Shown here piece after piece: positions 6,108 to 14,439 of a stretch of DNA of 15,880 nt. Numbering within the stretch: position 1 is the first letter of the stretch; every line of letters begins with the position of its first letter. A program made the translations under genes and the position numbers. The stretch is from contig CAYRAF010000028.1 of NCBI GenBank assembly GCA_964422195.1, positions 1 through 15,880 on the forward strand. The letters are read 5' to 3'. The stretch comes from CALVUP01 sp964422195. Lineage in GTDB: Bacteria > Bacillota_I > Bacilli_A > RF39 > UBA660. The notes beneath the pieces are model-generated. The model saw nothing but the letters and a program-made list of their open reading frames with translations. It did no database searches and had not been told where the DNA came from.

Positions 6108-6799
6108 ACATTAAATGCCTCTGGTGATTTATCAGAACTAATTATTTTTTTAAAATTCATAAAGTAAATAACTAATCCAAAGATTACACATGGAATAATA
6201 GCTAATAACATATTTCTAATAAAATCAATAGCATTATCAAAAATACCGAAATTTACTAATATAAGTAAAAATGCTAAAGCACTATTCATACATACCATAA
6301 TAGAAATAAAATTAATAAAGTTTAATGCTTTACTATTTTCTCTTATCATAATTGGTTTTAAATTAACTAAGTAAGCAGCTAAACAATAAACTATAGTTGC
6401 AGTTAATAATTGTTTAAATGAATCAAAAATATCTAAAAAATCAGTAGCTTCAATTGAAAAAGCTTTACCTAGTAAATAAGATACTACTAATATTAGCATT
6501 CCTGATATTGCAAACACAAATATAAAATTCAAGAATTTTCTACTAAATGGATATTTTACATCAAATAAATTTATTTTTTTATTAATAATAAATAATGTTC
6601 CTAGAATTATAGCAACTCCAAATAAAGTAGTAAATAATTCAAAGAAAAATTCTGTTGCTACAAAATTAGAAAAATCTCCTCCTTCTGGTAATAAATTCTT
6701 AATAATCAATGTAAGTAATGTAATTGCATAACCTATCACTGAAAGTAATAATAAAGCATTTGTTATTTTCCATGTTTTTCCTTTTTCTTTACTAAACAT
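6098..6799 (-). CDS. Integral membrane protein, six predicted TM helices, unknown
   Basis: 233 residues, very hydrophobic. Likely membrane spans are about 13-35, 48-70, 87-109, 127-147, 163-184 and 194-215, separated by short loops. The N-terminus (MFSKEKGKTWK) and the loops near 72-88 (INKKINLFDVKYPFSRK) and 148-160 are basic. The C-terminal tail (KKIISSDKSPEAFNVTK) is polar. No transporter signature, catalytic motif or known family is visible. It stands alone between the ddl terminator and its own palindromic terminator, with AGGAGGAG before ATG 6799 and a TATAAT upstream, so it is probably expressed by itself. Confidence 0.8.
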   Translation of the reverse strand: MFSKEKGKTWKITNALLLLSVIGYAITLLTLIIKNLLPEGGDFSNFVATEFFFELFTTLFGVAIILGTLFIINKKINLFDVKYPFSRKFLNFIFVFAISGMLILVVSYLLGKAFSIEATDFLDIFDSFKQLLTATIVYCLAAYLVNLKPIMIRENSKALNFINFISIMVCMNSALAFLLILVNFGIFDNAIDFIRNMLLAIIPCVIFGLVIYFMNFKKIISSDKSPEAFNVTK

Positions 6800-6817
6800 A
6801 TAACTCCTCCTATTCTA

Positions 6818-6846
6818 ATTATATATTAACATATTTTTATTATCAT
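6818..6846 (-). promoter_or_regulatory. Promoter of the six-TM protein gene
   Basis: Perfect -10 TATAAT (6823-6818) on the minus strand, 17 nt from ATGATA (6846-6841), a weak -35 (4 of 6). It lies between the ddl terminator and AGGAGGAG. Confidence 0.5.
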
Positions 6847-6884
6847 ATATAACTAATTATTAGTATTTATGTAAAGTAATGTAT

Positions 6885-6917
6885 AAAAAAAGCAAAAATT
6901 ATTTAAATTTTTTTGCT
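6885..6917 (-). terminator. Terminator of the hydrolase-murF-ddl cluster
   Basis: Minus strand AGCAAAAA (6917-6910), an A/T-only loop, TTTTTGCT (6898-6891), then at least six T. The 5' arm and loop include the last codons and stop of ddl. Confidence 0.85.
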
Positions 6918-8113
6918 CCTTTCATTCCTTTAAATCCATTAGCATATCCCGCTAATATATTTGTTTTAAATGAATGTGTCTTATTAATTCTTGCTTTATA
7001 ATCTTTAATACCAATATTAATCATATCATCTAATAGTTCTGTATATTCTTTTCCAGTTGGTTCCCATAAATAGAAGGCAAGTGAACCTGGAATAGAGTTG
7101 ATTTCATTAACATAAGCTTTTTTTTCTTTTGTATCAATTAAGAAATCTATTCTACAAACTCCACTACTACCTAAAGCTTTAAATGCCTTAATAGCAGATT
7201 CTTTTACTTGTGACTCTAAAGTTTTTGTTAAATCAGCAGGAATTTTACGATCTGCAGATAACATACCTTTAGATCCTGTTTTATATGATTTAATAGGTAC
7301 CTTTCCTTTTGCTTTTCCATTTCCAATATATTTTTCTTCATAAGTTAAGAAATCTTCATTAGAAATAACTTCTTCTATTACACTTAATTCTTGATTCTTA
7401 TAATTACCAAGAACACTTATATTAACTTCTTTCAAATCTTTAACTAATTTTTCTACAACTATTTTACTATCATACTTAATAGCTTCATCAATAGCTTCAA
7501 TTAGTTCTTCTTCGTTTTTTGCAGTTGATATACCTACACTACTACCCAAAGTAGCTGGTTTTACAATAACTGGATATTTAAGATTTTTAACTTTATCTAT
7601 AACACTAGCACTATCTAGTCTATATTCCTCATCATAAAACCAAACATACTCTTTAATAGGAACGCCAACACTTTCAAATACTTGTTTCATATAGACTTTA
7701 TCTTGACCTACAACCGAAGAATAAACGTCACTACCAACGTATGGAATACCTATTGTTTGTAAATATCCTTGTAATACTCCATCTTCTACATTAGTACCAT
7801 GTACTATAGGAAAAGCAATATCTAACTCTTTTACTATTCTCTTAAATAATCCTGTAGTTTGAAGTACAAAAGCTCCATTTTTAGAATATAATACTACTTT
7901 CTTACAATATCTTTTGATAAGTTCCATATCTTGATAATTTTCTATTTCCTTTAAAGCTTCACCTGTATACCATTCTCTTTCTTTTGTTATATAGATAGGA
8001 ATAATATCATATTTTTCACTATCCATTTTATTCATAGCTTGAACTGCTGAAATAATACTCACTTCATGTTCAACGCTTTCTCCTCCAAAAATTACACCAA
8101 CTCTAATCTTCAT
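6899..8113 (-). CDS. ddl: D-alanine--D-alanine ligase
   Basis: ATP-dependent ligase making D-Ala-D-Ala for the peptidoglycan stem peptide. 404 residues, longer than the roughly 300-360 of most Ddl. ATP-grasp features: N-terminal GGESVEHEVSIISA (10-23) with the substrate-binding Glu15, HGTNVEDGVLQGYLQ (105-119), the ATP-binding strand YPVIVKPATLGSSVGIS (180-196), GVCRIDFLID (318-327) with Arg321 and Asp323, and VNEINSIPGSLAFYLW (335-350) as Mg/D-Ala2 site. The residues after the core (about 372-404) form an extra basic tail ending GMKGAKKFK. The start is supported by TAGGAGGATTAA, which also contains the stop of the upstream Mur ligase. Preference for D-Ala versus D-lactate or D-Ser as second substrate is not certain from sequence. 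Confidence 0.95.
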   Translation of the reverse strand: MKIRVGVIFGGESVEHEVSIISAVQAMNKMDSEKYDIIPIYITKEREWYTGEALKEIENYQDMELIKRYCKKVVLYSKNGAFVLQTTGLFKRIVKELDIAFPIVHGTNVEDGVLQGYLQTIGIPYVGSDVYSSVVGQDKVYMKQVFESVGVPIKEYVWFYDEEYRLDSASVIDKVKNLKYPVIVKPATLGSSVGISTAKNEEELIEAIDEAIKYDSKIVVEKLVKDLKEVNISVLGNYKNQELSVIEEVISNEDFLTYEEKYIGNGKAKGKVPIKSYKTGSKGMLSADRKIPADLTKTLESQVKESAIKAFKALGSSGVCRIDFLIDTKEKKAYVNEINSIPGSLAFYLWEPTGKEYTELLDDMINIGIKDYKARINKTHSFKTNILAGYANGFKGMKGAKKFK

Positions 8114-8127
8114 AATTCTTAATCCTC

Positions 8128-9732
8128 CTATTCGTTATATGTATCTGGTAAATCATTTTCAAACAATGCATAAATATCTTTTTTATCTTTTAAACTATTT
8201 ATTATAGTATATGCCTCTTTAACATCATTTGTCAAAATTACATTTTTTTCTTTAAATCCATTAAGTAATAATCCTTCATATATTGGTTTTGTTTTCTTTT
8301 TACCAACTAGTATTACATATTTTGCTTTTGATATAGTAGCTATTTGTTTTCCAAATTCACGATTATATTCTTCTTCTTTTTCTCCTAATTCTATCATTCC
8401 AGGAGTTACTACTATTCTATCACCATTCATCATAGCTAATACTTCTAATGCCCGTTTAGCGCCAACAGGATTTGAATTATATGCATCATCAATTTGATAA
8501 AAATTACCTATTCTTTTAAGCTCTAATCTATGTTCTATCTGCCTAACTTGTCTTACTCCCTTAATTAAATTATCAATACTAATTCCAAACTCTCTTCCTA
8601 AAGCTATAGCCCCTAAAATATTATAAATATTATGTTTTCCAAGTAGTTTTGTCTCAAATGTATATTTATTTTTATCTCCTTTAAAAACAACTTCAAACTT
8701 TGATCCTTTGTTTGTACCTACAATATTAGTAGCATATATATCCGCATCTTTATTATCTATACCAATCCATATTATCTTACATTTATTTTTAAGATTATAT
8801 GATGTTTGTTTAGGATCATCCATATTTAATATTCCAACACCATCTTCAGGAAGTGATTCAATAAGCTCAAACTTTCCTTTTTGAATATTTTCTTCACTAC
8901 CAAATGATTCTAAATGAGCAGTTCCAATAGTAGTTAAAATACCATACTTTGGATGAACCATATCACATAAACTTTTTATTTCTCCTTGCTTATATGCACC
9001 CATCTCCGCAATAAATATTTCATCAAATTTACTTAAATGATTATTAATAGTAATCATAAGTCCATAATTAGTATTCAAATTCTTTGGAGTTGCTAAAGCA
9101 TTATACTTAATATTTAAAATATCACTTAAAATATTTTTAGAACTAGTTTTACCATAACTACCAGTTATACCAACTATCTTTAAATTATTCATAGATTTTA
9201 ATTTTTTGTTAGCTTTTGACAAATAGTAATAATATACACATTTTTCTGCTGGAGTATTAATAATTTTAGCAAGTAAATTTATAAAATAATTAATACTAAT
9301 CATTACCGATAATACTAAAATGTATATTAATGAATTAACTTTAGTAATAAAAATTAAAACAATTGGTATTACATTAATTAAGATCATAGTAAAAATTAAT
9401 CTTTTAATTCTCGCAGTAATTACTAAATCATGTTTCATAGATTTTTTATCTTCACGATAGTCACTTACCAATATAAACATCAATATTATAAAAACTAAAC
9501 TTGATATTACATAAATACATTGGGTAAATAAACTATTATTAACTATTAAAGCTAATAAAAGCATAAATACAACTATATAATCATAACTAAATATTGCATC
9601 TTTTTTATTTTTTTTAATCCATTTTAAATATCTATTATTCTCATTATATAAATTTTGTTGTAACATATGTAAGCTTTTCTTATTTTTTATTATTAAATAT
9701 ACAACACTTATAAATAATAAAACATAAATCAT
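8128..9732 (-). CDS. murF: MurF-type Mur ligase with N-terminal membrane region
   Basis: Predicted to add D-Ala-D-Ala to UDP-MurNAc-tripeptide. 534 residues. Residues 1-160 hold about five hydrophobic helices (1-15, 51-68, 71-91, 111-131, 134-155) in place of the usual soluble MurF UDP-binding N-terminal domain. The Mur ligase core begins near 184: P-loop GITGSYGKTSSKN (188-200), EMGAYKQGEI (243-252), TTIGTAHLESFGSEENIQKGKFE (267-289) with the Lys that is carbamylated in the family, then the C-terminal domain with DDAYNSNPVGAKRAL and MIELGEKEEEYN. The last two blocks are MurF-like. AGGAGGT precedes the ATG. ddl begins 14 nt after this gene, and the D-Ala-D-Ala supply agrees with MurF. The enzyme would work at the inner membrane face. 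Confidence 0.88.
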   Translation of the reverse strand: MIYVLLFISVVYLIIKNKKSLHMLQQNLYNENNRYLKWIKKNKKDAIFSYDYIVVFMLLLALIVNNSLFTQCIYVISSLVFIILMFILVSDYREDKKSMKHDLVITARIKRLIFTMILINVIPIVLIFITKVNSLIYILVLSVMISINYFINLLAKIINTPAEKCVYYYYLSKANKKLKSMNNLKIVGITGSYGKTSSKNILSDILNIKYNALATPKNLNTNYGLMITINNHLSKFDEIFIAEMGAYKQGEIKSLCDMVHPKYGILTTIGTAHLESFGSEENIQKGKFELIESLPEDGVGILNMDDPKQTSYNLKNKCKIIWIGIDNKDADIYATNIVGTNKGSKFEVVFKGDKNKYTFETKLLGKHNIYNILGAIALGREFGISIDNLIKGVRQVRQIEHRLELKRIGNFYQIDDAYNSNPVGAKRALEVLAMMNGDRIVVTPGMIELGEKEEEYNREFGKQIATISKAKYVILVGKKKTKPIYEGLLLNGFKEKNVILTNDVKEAYTIINSLKDKKDIYALFENDLPDTYNE

Positions 9733-9742
9733 AAATTACCTC

Positions 9743-10462
9743 CTAAATAAAATTATTAAGTATACCTATTACTCTAGGTAATTGTTCTAAATAAGCATAG
9801 TGAGTAGCATGTTCTAAAACTATTAATGCCCCATCATCTAATAAGTTTTCTAATAACTTAGCTTCTTCTACTGTAGCTTCTGTATCATTTTCACCCCAAA
9901 TAAGCAAAGTAGGTACTTTTATCATCTTAGCACATTCACTTAAATCCTCATTAACTGTATTAACAAGTATTTGTCTCATCATTACAGAAGCATTTTTATA
10001 ATCCCTTGAACCAATAAATTTTTTAGCATATTCTCCTATTCTATCCATTCCTGGAAGACGCTTTAACCATTTTAGAATTTTTACTTTTAATGGTAATTTC
10101 TTTTGCAATCTTACACAAGGACTACCAAATAATACTAACTTATCAACTTTATTTCTAGATGCATAACATATTGCTACTCTACCACCAAAAGAATGCCCTA
10201 TTAATATAGGATTTTTTATTTTTAACTTTTTCACTAACTCTTCTAAGATTTCACAATAATCATATATTGTATAAGCCTCTTTTGGTTCTTCACTTAAACC
10301 AAATCCTGGGAAATCTATAATTGTTATTTTTTTATTCTTTAATCTATCACCTAATGGTTTCATCATTTCAATATTTTGACCCCAACCATGAAGTAATATA
10401 ACATCTTTACCTGCTCCATATTGAACATAATTTATATCAATTCCTTTAATATTTATTTTCAT
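9743..10462 (-). CDS. Alpha/beta hydrolase
   Basis: 239 residues from ATG 10462, chosen because AGGTGAG lies 4-5 nt upstream. A longer reading from 10528 would add a hydrophobic leader but would overlap the terminator and the previous gene's end. Alpha/beta hydrolase fold: oxyanion region LLHGWGQN (23-30), DFPGFGLS (50-57), nucleophile elbow GHSFGG with Ser91, then IWGENDTEA with Asp193 and THYAYLEQ with His221 as the rest of the triad. The fold resembles BioH/MhpC-like esterases; the substrate is unknown. No signal peptide, so cytosolic. It is first in the murF-ddl operon (10-nt gap), so a wall-precursor or lipid ester role is conceivable, but this is inference from position. Confidence 0.88.
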   Translation of the reverse strand: MKINIKGIDINYVQYGAGKDVILLHGWGQNIEMMKPLGDRLKNKKITIIDFPGFGLSEEPKEAYTIYDYCEILEELVKKLKIKNPILIGHSFGGRVAICYASRNKVDKLVLFGSPCVRLQKKLPLKVKILKWLKRLPGMDRIGEYAKKFIGSRDYKNASVMMRQILVNTVNEDLSECAKMIKVPTLLIWGENDTEATVEEAKLLENLLDDGALIVLEHATHYAYLEQLPRVIGILNNFI

Positions 10463-10478
10463 ATACTCACCTAATACA

Positions 10479-10507
10479 ATTATACTATAAAACAAAAAAA
10501 AAGTTAA
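10479..10507 (-). promoter_or_regulatory. Promoter of the hydrolase-murF-ddl operon
   Basis: Minus-strand -35 TTAACT (10507-10502), 17-nt spacer, perfect -10 TATAAT (10484-10479). The -35 overlaps the terminator of the preceding gene. The leader to AGGTGAG is very short. Confidence 0.6.
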
Positions 10508-10525
10508 TATAAATATAATATTAAC
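10494..10525 (-). terminator. Terminator of the dnaE operon
   Basis: Minus strand GTTAATAT (10525-10518), 7-nt loop, ATATTAAC (10510-10503), then nine T. The TAA stop of the 181-aa gene is part of the 5' arm. Confidence 0.85.
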
Positions 10526-11066
10526 CAATAAGACTTTTAAAGCTTTTTCTAATCACACGTTTTTTTGATTCCATAAATCTAGGTAACTGAAATACTGCTT
10601 TTTGACTCATTTCGTGTAATCTCATATTATCTATATCATATAGATCTTCATCTTCAGTAATTGAATTTCTATTAACATCATTAATAAATGTTTTAAATGT
10701 ACTTGGATTATCTGTTGCAAAAGTATATTTACTAATAAGTGGATTATCTTTTAATATAAAATGAGCACGATAAATTTCCTCATTCTTAACTAAAACCATT
10801 TTACTAATCTTTTCCATAATTAAATCGCGAATAAATAAATATTTAACAACTTTAAATGGTACTTTATTATTAATTGTAGTATCATCTAAATTACTCTTTT
10901 TTACATATGTAATCTTATTATTAGCACCTGTATGAATTAACTTAAATTCAACTTGACCATCATTTTCTTTAAAAGTTTGTTCTGCTAAAGCATTAATGCT
11001 ATTCCAATCTGTAATTTGAATACCATCTATACAACCTTGATAATCAAAATTTTCAAAACTTTTCAT
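10521..11066 (-). CDS. Unknown 181-aa cytosolic protein coupled to dnaE
   Basis: No family recognised. Soluble mixed alpha/beta protein without signal or membrane segment. The N-terminal half (MKSFENFDYQGCIDGIQITDW through KVPFKVVKYLFIRDLIME) is strand-rich; the C-terminal half has acidic DEDLYDIDNMRLHEMS and a basic end ESKKRVIRKSFKSL. AGGGAGGG, its ribosome-binding site, is in the last codons of dnaE, and its ATG follows the dnaE TAA by 1 nt, so the two are translationally coupled. A terminator follows. Co-translation with a DNA polymerase suggests a replication- or repair-linked partner, but nothing in the sequence proves it. Confidence 0.75.
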   Translation of the reverse strand: MKSFENFDYQGCIDGIQITDWNSINALAEQTFKENDGQVEFKLIHTGANNKITYVKKSNLDDTTINNKVPFKVVKYLFIRDLIMEKISKMVLVKNEEIYRAHFILKDNPLISKYTFATDNPSTFKTFINDVNRNSITEDEDLYDIDNMRLHEMSQKAVFQLPRFMESKKRVIRKSFKSLIG

Positions 11067-11067
11067 A

Positions 11068-14007
11068 TTATCCCTCCCTGTTTAATAATTTGATGTTTTG
11101 TACTATAATCTGATATTTATCATATCGCCTCTCAACAAGACCAACGACGTGTATTATATCATTTTTTTCTATATTTGTAAACCCTTTATAAATTTTAGGA
11201 AATAAGGTAAAGTCTAGAGAAGCTTTTTCATCACTACCAGTGATAAAAGCCATTCTATCACCATTTTTAGTAATAACTTCCTTAAACTTATCTACTAAAA
11301 CAACAACTTCTATTCTTTTATTAAAATATTTACTAACGTTAGCTAATTCAATAGAATGATATTTATTCTTATAACTTAATACAGGATGATTAGATAAATA
11401 AAAACCAAATACTTCTTTTTCAAATTTAATTAACTCTTCTTTACTATATTCTTCAACTTTTTCTATTGTAGGTTTTTCTACAAATGACGGATCTAAATCT
11501 TTAATTAAATCAACATAATTTAATATATTATCTAAATTATTAATTAAAGTTTTTTTATTATAACCAAAACTATCAAAACAAGAAGCATATATTAATGATT
11601 CAATAGTATTTCTTGATAGATTTCTTAATTTATAAAAACAATCAAATAAATTATCAAATCCTTCTTCTCTTTGCTTTAAAACCTCTTTACAAGCAACCAC
11701 TCCCACATTTTTAATATTAGAAAGCGGAAATACAATTCCATCTTTTGTTGATATATAAGATGATGTACTAGTTAATATATCAGGCTTTAAAATATTTATA
11801 TCATTAGCTTTAGCCTCATAAATATACTCTAATGTTTTAGTCTCACTTCCTATTACTGATGATAATAAATTAGAAAAAAATTCTATTTTATAATGTGCTT
11901 TTAAATAAGCCATCTTATAAGCAATAATAGAATATGCAACTGAATGAGCCCTATTGAATCCATAATTAGCAAAATTAAGAATTAAATTATATACTTCATT
12001 AGCTTTTTCTAAAGATAAACCATTTTTAATGCAACCATCTATAAATTTTTTTTGTAATTTTTCTAAAACATCTCTCTTTTTCTTACTCATAGCTCTTCTT
12101 AAAATATCTGCTTCTCCATAACTAAATGAAGCAAGTCTTCTAGCTATTTGCATTATTTGTTCTTGATAAATAATAATACCATATGTTGGTTTTAAAATAT
12201 CTTCTAAACTATCAACTATATAAGTTATTTGTTCTTTTCCATGCTTTCTATTAATATATGAATCAATATTAACTGCAGGACCTGGTCTAAACAAAGCAAT
12301 TGCAGCAAATATATCTTCTAAACTTGTTGGTTTTAATTTACTTAAAAAATTCCTCATACCAGTAGATTCAAATTGAAATATTCCTGAAGTATTAGCTGTA
12401 TAAAATATTTTTAAAGCTTCCTTATCATCTAATGGTATTTTAGTAAAGTCTATTTTTTCCTTTCTAGTTTCTTCTATATCCTTTAGTATATTCATAATAG
12501 TAGTTAAATTTTTTAAGCCTAAAAAATCCATCTTTAGAAGTCCTAAATCCTCTAAATATTCCATAGAATAACTAGTTAAATATAAATCATCACTCTTTGT
12601 TAGAGGAATAACTTCATCAAGTTCTTTATTACACATTACAATACCTGCAGCATGAATAGATGTATGTCTTGGAAAACCTTCTAAATAACATGCAATATCA
12701 AACATTTTCTTTAAAGAATCTTCACTATCAATTAAATCTCTAAATTTTTCATTATCCCTATAAAAATCTTTTAACTTTAATTTTGAAAATGTTGGTAATG
12801 TCTTGCATATAGCATTAACTTTACTCAAATTAATATTTAAAACACGTGAAACATCTCGAATTACTTGTTTAGCTCCCAATGTTCCAAATGTTACAATACC
12901 CGCGACATTCTTTTTGCCATATTTTTCTTTTACATAATCTATTACTCTATCTCTGTATAAATCTGGAAAATCAGTATCTATATCTGGCATAGTAACTCTT
13001 TCTGGATTTAAAAATCTTTCAAATAACAAATCATATTTTAATGGATCAATATCCGTTATTCCAAGACAGTAAGAAACTAAAGACCCTGCCGCACTTCCCC
13101 TTCCAGGTCCAACTAATATATTATTTTTTTTAGAATATTTTATAAAATCATATACTACTAAAAAATAATTACTAAAGCCCATCTTATTAATTACACTTAA
13201 TTCATATTTTAATCTTTCTAAATATTTATCATTTATTTTACCATCAAGTCTTTTTTCAAGTCCCTTTTTACTTAATTTATATAAATACTCAAAAGCTGTT
13301 ATATCTTTACCAGTATCAAATATAGGAAGTAATAATTCCTTTTTTGGAAAAACAATATTACAATTATCACTAATTAACTTAGTATTATAAAGTCCTTCAT
13401 TTGATGAATATAATTCAACATCAGAAACATTAATATAATTAGTATCTACATCTATATAATCATCACTAATAGTTTTATTATCTCTAATCATTGTTAAATA
13501 TTTTAAATATTTACAATCTTTTTTTTCTAAATATAGTGTCTTATTAAAATAAACTACTTTTTTAGTAATAGATTTAGCTATTTTTTCTTCAGTTTTATTT
13601 TCATAACCTATATAACTATCTCCAATTATTTCTTTGATTTCATTATATTTATCTTTATAAAAAGAAGGTATAATTGCATATAATCCACTATTATATTTTT
13701 TTAAATCACTTAAAGTAATTTTTCTATCACAAAGAATAGTATTTAATTTCATTAAGCATTTATATCCATCATAATTCTTAGCAAATAAACATATATTATA
13801 ATCTTCTATAGATATATCTAATCCAATAACAGGCTTTATAGAATTATTCTTACATTCTTTAATAAATTCCATAACTCCATACATATTATCATCACATATA
13901 CCTAAAGCATTAATATTATTATCTTTAGCAAACTTAACTAATTCTTTTATATCAATTAAACTAGATAAAAGAGAATAATTAGTTTTAATATATAATGGAT
14001 TATACAT
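11068..14007 (-). CDS. dnaE: DNA polymerase III alpha subunit (DnaE type)
   Basis: Replicative or lesion-bypass C-family DNA polymerase. 979 residues, shorter than E. coli DnaE (about 1160). An N-terminal PHP domain (about 1-200) begins LYIKTNYSLLSSLIDIKELV, but the usual metal-binding HxH and TDH positions are replaced (KTN; CDDNMYG), so PHP activity is probably lost. Polymerase core: LVGPGRGSAAGSLVSYCLG (298-316) is the nucleotide-binding region; MPDIDTDFPD (340-349) gives catalytic Asp342 and Asp344; KMDFLGL supplies Asp494. HTSIHAAGIV (448-457) is a conserved core motif. The beta-binding and OB-fold region is at about 880-979 (NDIIHVVGLVERRYDKY). AGGAGGTAA precedes ATG 14007, and a good promoter lies upstream. 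The presence of PolC elsewhere would decide whether this is the main or accessory polymerase. Confidence 0.96.
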   Translation of the reverse strand: MYNPLYIKTNYSLLSSLIDIKELVKFAKDNNINALGICDDNMYGVMEFIKECKNNSIKPVIGLDISIEDYNICLFAKNYDGYKCLMKLNTILCDRKITLSDLKKYNSGLYAIIPSFYKDKYNEIKEIIGDSYIGYENKTEEKIAKSITKKVVYFNKTLYLEKKDCKYLKYLTMIRDNKTISDDYIDVDTNYINVSDVELYSSNEGLYNTKLISDNCNIVFPKKELLLPIFDTGKDITAFEYLYKLSKKGLEKRLDGKINDKYLERLKYELSVINKMGFSNYFLVVYDFIKYSKKNNILVGPGRGSAAGSLVSYCLGITDIDPLKYDLLFERFLNPERVTMPDIDTDFPDLYRDRVIDYVKEKYGKKNVAGIVTFGTLGAKQVIRDVSRVLNINLSKVNAICKTLPTFSKLKLKDFYRDNEKFRDLIDSEDSLKKMFDIACYLEGFPRHTSIHAAGIVMCNKELDEVIPLTKSDDLYLTSYSMEYLEDLGLLKMDFLGLKNLTTIMNILKDIEETRKEKIDFTKIPLDDKEALKIFYTANTSGIFQFESTGMRNFLSKLKPTSLEDIFAAIALFRPGPAVNIDSYINRKHGKEQITYIVDSLEDILKPTYGIIIYQEQIMQIARRLASFSYGEADILRRAMSKKKRDVLEKLQKKFIDGCIKNGLSLEKANEVYNLILNFANYGFNRAHSVAYSIIAYKMAYLKAHYKIEFFSNLLSSVIGSETKTLEYIYEAKANDINILKPDILTSTSSYISTKDGIVFPLSNIKNVGVVACKEVLKQREEGFDNLFDCFYKLRNLSRNTIESLIYASCFDSFGYNKKTLINNLDNILNYVDLIKDLDPSFVEKPTIEKVEEYSKEELIKFEKEVFGFYLSNHPVLSYKNKYHSIELANVSKYFNKRIEVVVLVDKFKEVITKNGDRMAFITGSDEKASLDFTLFPKIYKGFTNIEKNDIIHVVGLVERRYDKYQIIVQNIKLLNREG

Positions 14008-14058
14008 AATAATTACCTCCTAACTTTAGTTTATCACATTTTTCTTATATATCTTAAT

Positions 14059-14087
14059 ATAATAATATAAAACACTTGATTTTTCAA
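14059..14087 (-). promoter_or_regulatory. dnaE: Promoter of dnaE
   Basis: Minus-strand -35 TTGAAA (14087-14082), 17-nt spacer, -10 TATTAT (14064-14059). The region is shared with the divergent rpmB. Confidence 0.7.
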
Positions 14088-14106
14088 CAAAAATACACGT
14101 TTTTAT

Positions 14107-14135
14107 TTGACTAAATCATAATTTTATGATAAAGT
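14107..14135 (+). promoter_or_regulatory. rpmB: Possible rpmB promoter with internal palindrome
   Basis: -35 TTGACT at 14107-14112. The -10 at 17-nt spacing is weak (TAAAGT, 14130-14135); TATACT at 14154-14159 is a better hexamer but has no good -35 and lies almost on the ribosome-binding site. Between -35 and -10 is ATCATAA-tt-TTATGAT (14115-14130), a perfect 7-bp inverted repeat placed where a repressor would block RNA polymerase. Confidence 0.35.
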
Positions 14136-14176
14136 TATAAACAGCAATTAGTATATACTAAAAAGGAGGCGTAATT

Positions 14177-14356
14177 ATGGCAATTAATTTATCTAGTAAA
14201 AAACCATTAAAAGCAAACAAAAGAAGTAAAGCTTTAAATACAACAAAGTGTCCAAAAAAACCTAATTTACAAGTAGTAACATTAGAAGATGGTACTAAAA
14301 TAAGATTATCAGCTAGAGAAAAAAGAACATTAATGAAAGATCAAAAAGCAGCCTAG
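14177..14356 (+). CDS. rpmB: Large ribosomal subunit protein bL28
   Basis: 59 residues: MAINLSSKKPLKANKRSKAL followed by NTTKCPKKPNLQVVTLEDGTKIRLSAREKRTL. It has the bL28 blocks NxRSxALNxTK, PNLQxV and (V/L)SARxxRTL. It is a structural protein of the 50S subunit that contacts 23S rRNA. AAAAGGAGGCG lies 6 nt before the ATG. The N-terminal CxxTGK seen in many bL28 is absent; only one Cys (25) remains, so this is a zinc-independent form. Codon use matches the neighbours. It sits divergent from dnaE and 83 nt before dapA, from which it is separated by a terminator. Confidence 0.9.
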   Translation: MAINLSSKKPLKANKRSKALNTTKCPKKPNLQVVTLEDGTKIRLSAREKRTLMKDQKAA

Positions 14357-14367
14357 GTTGCTTTTTT
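14346..14367 (+). terminator. rpmB terminator
   Basis: AAGCAGC-CTAG-GTTGCTT followed by TTTTC. The 7-bp stem (one G-U) begins in the last codons KAA of bL28 and the loop holds the TAG stop. Confidence 0.85.
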
Positions 14368-14410
14368 CTTTGCCTAATCAATATAACTATTCCTTTTTAA
14401 TCATTAAACA

Positions 14411-14416
14411 TATAAT
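14411..14416 (+). promoter_or_regulatory. dapA: Probable -10 of the dapA promoter
   Basis: Perfect TATAAT between the rpmB terminator and the dapA ribosome-binding site (AAAAGGAAGG). No good -35 is seen 16-18 nt upstream, so the promoter may be weak or need an activator. No lysine riboswitch fits in the 72-bp gap. Confidence 0.45.
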
Positions 14417-14439
14417 ACTTTGAAAAGGAAGGTAAATAT

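Noticed and set aside
10463..10528. Longer start of the alpha/beta hydrolase with a hydrophobic leader
   Set aside because: The extension crosses a terminator and the promoter, while AGGTGAG supports ATG 10462.
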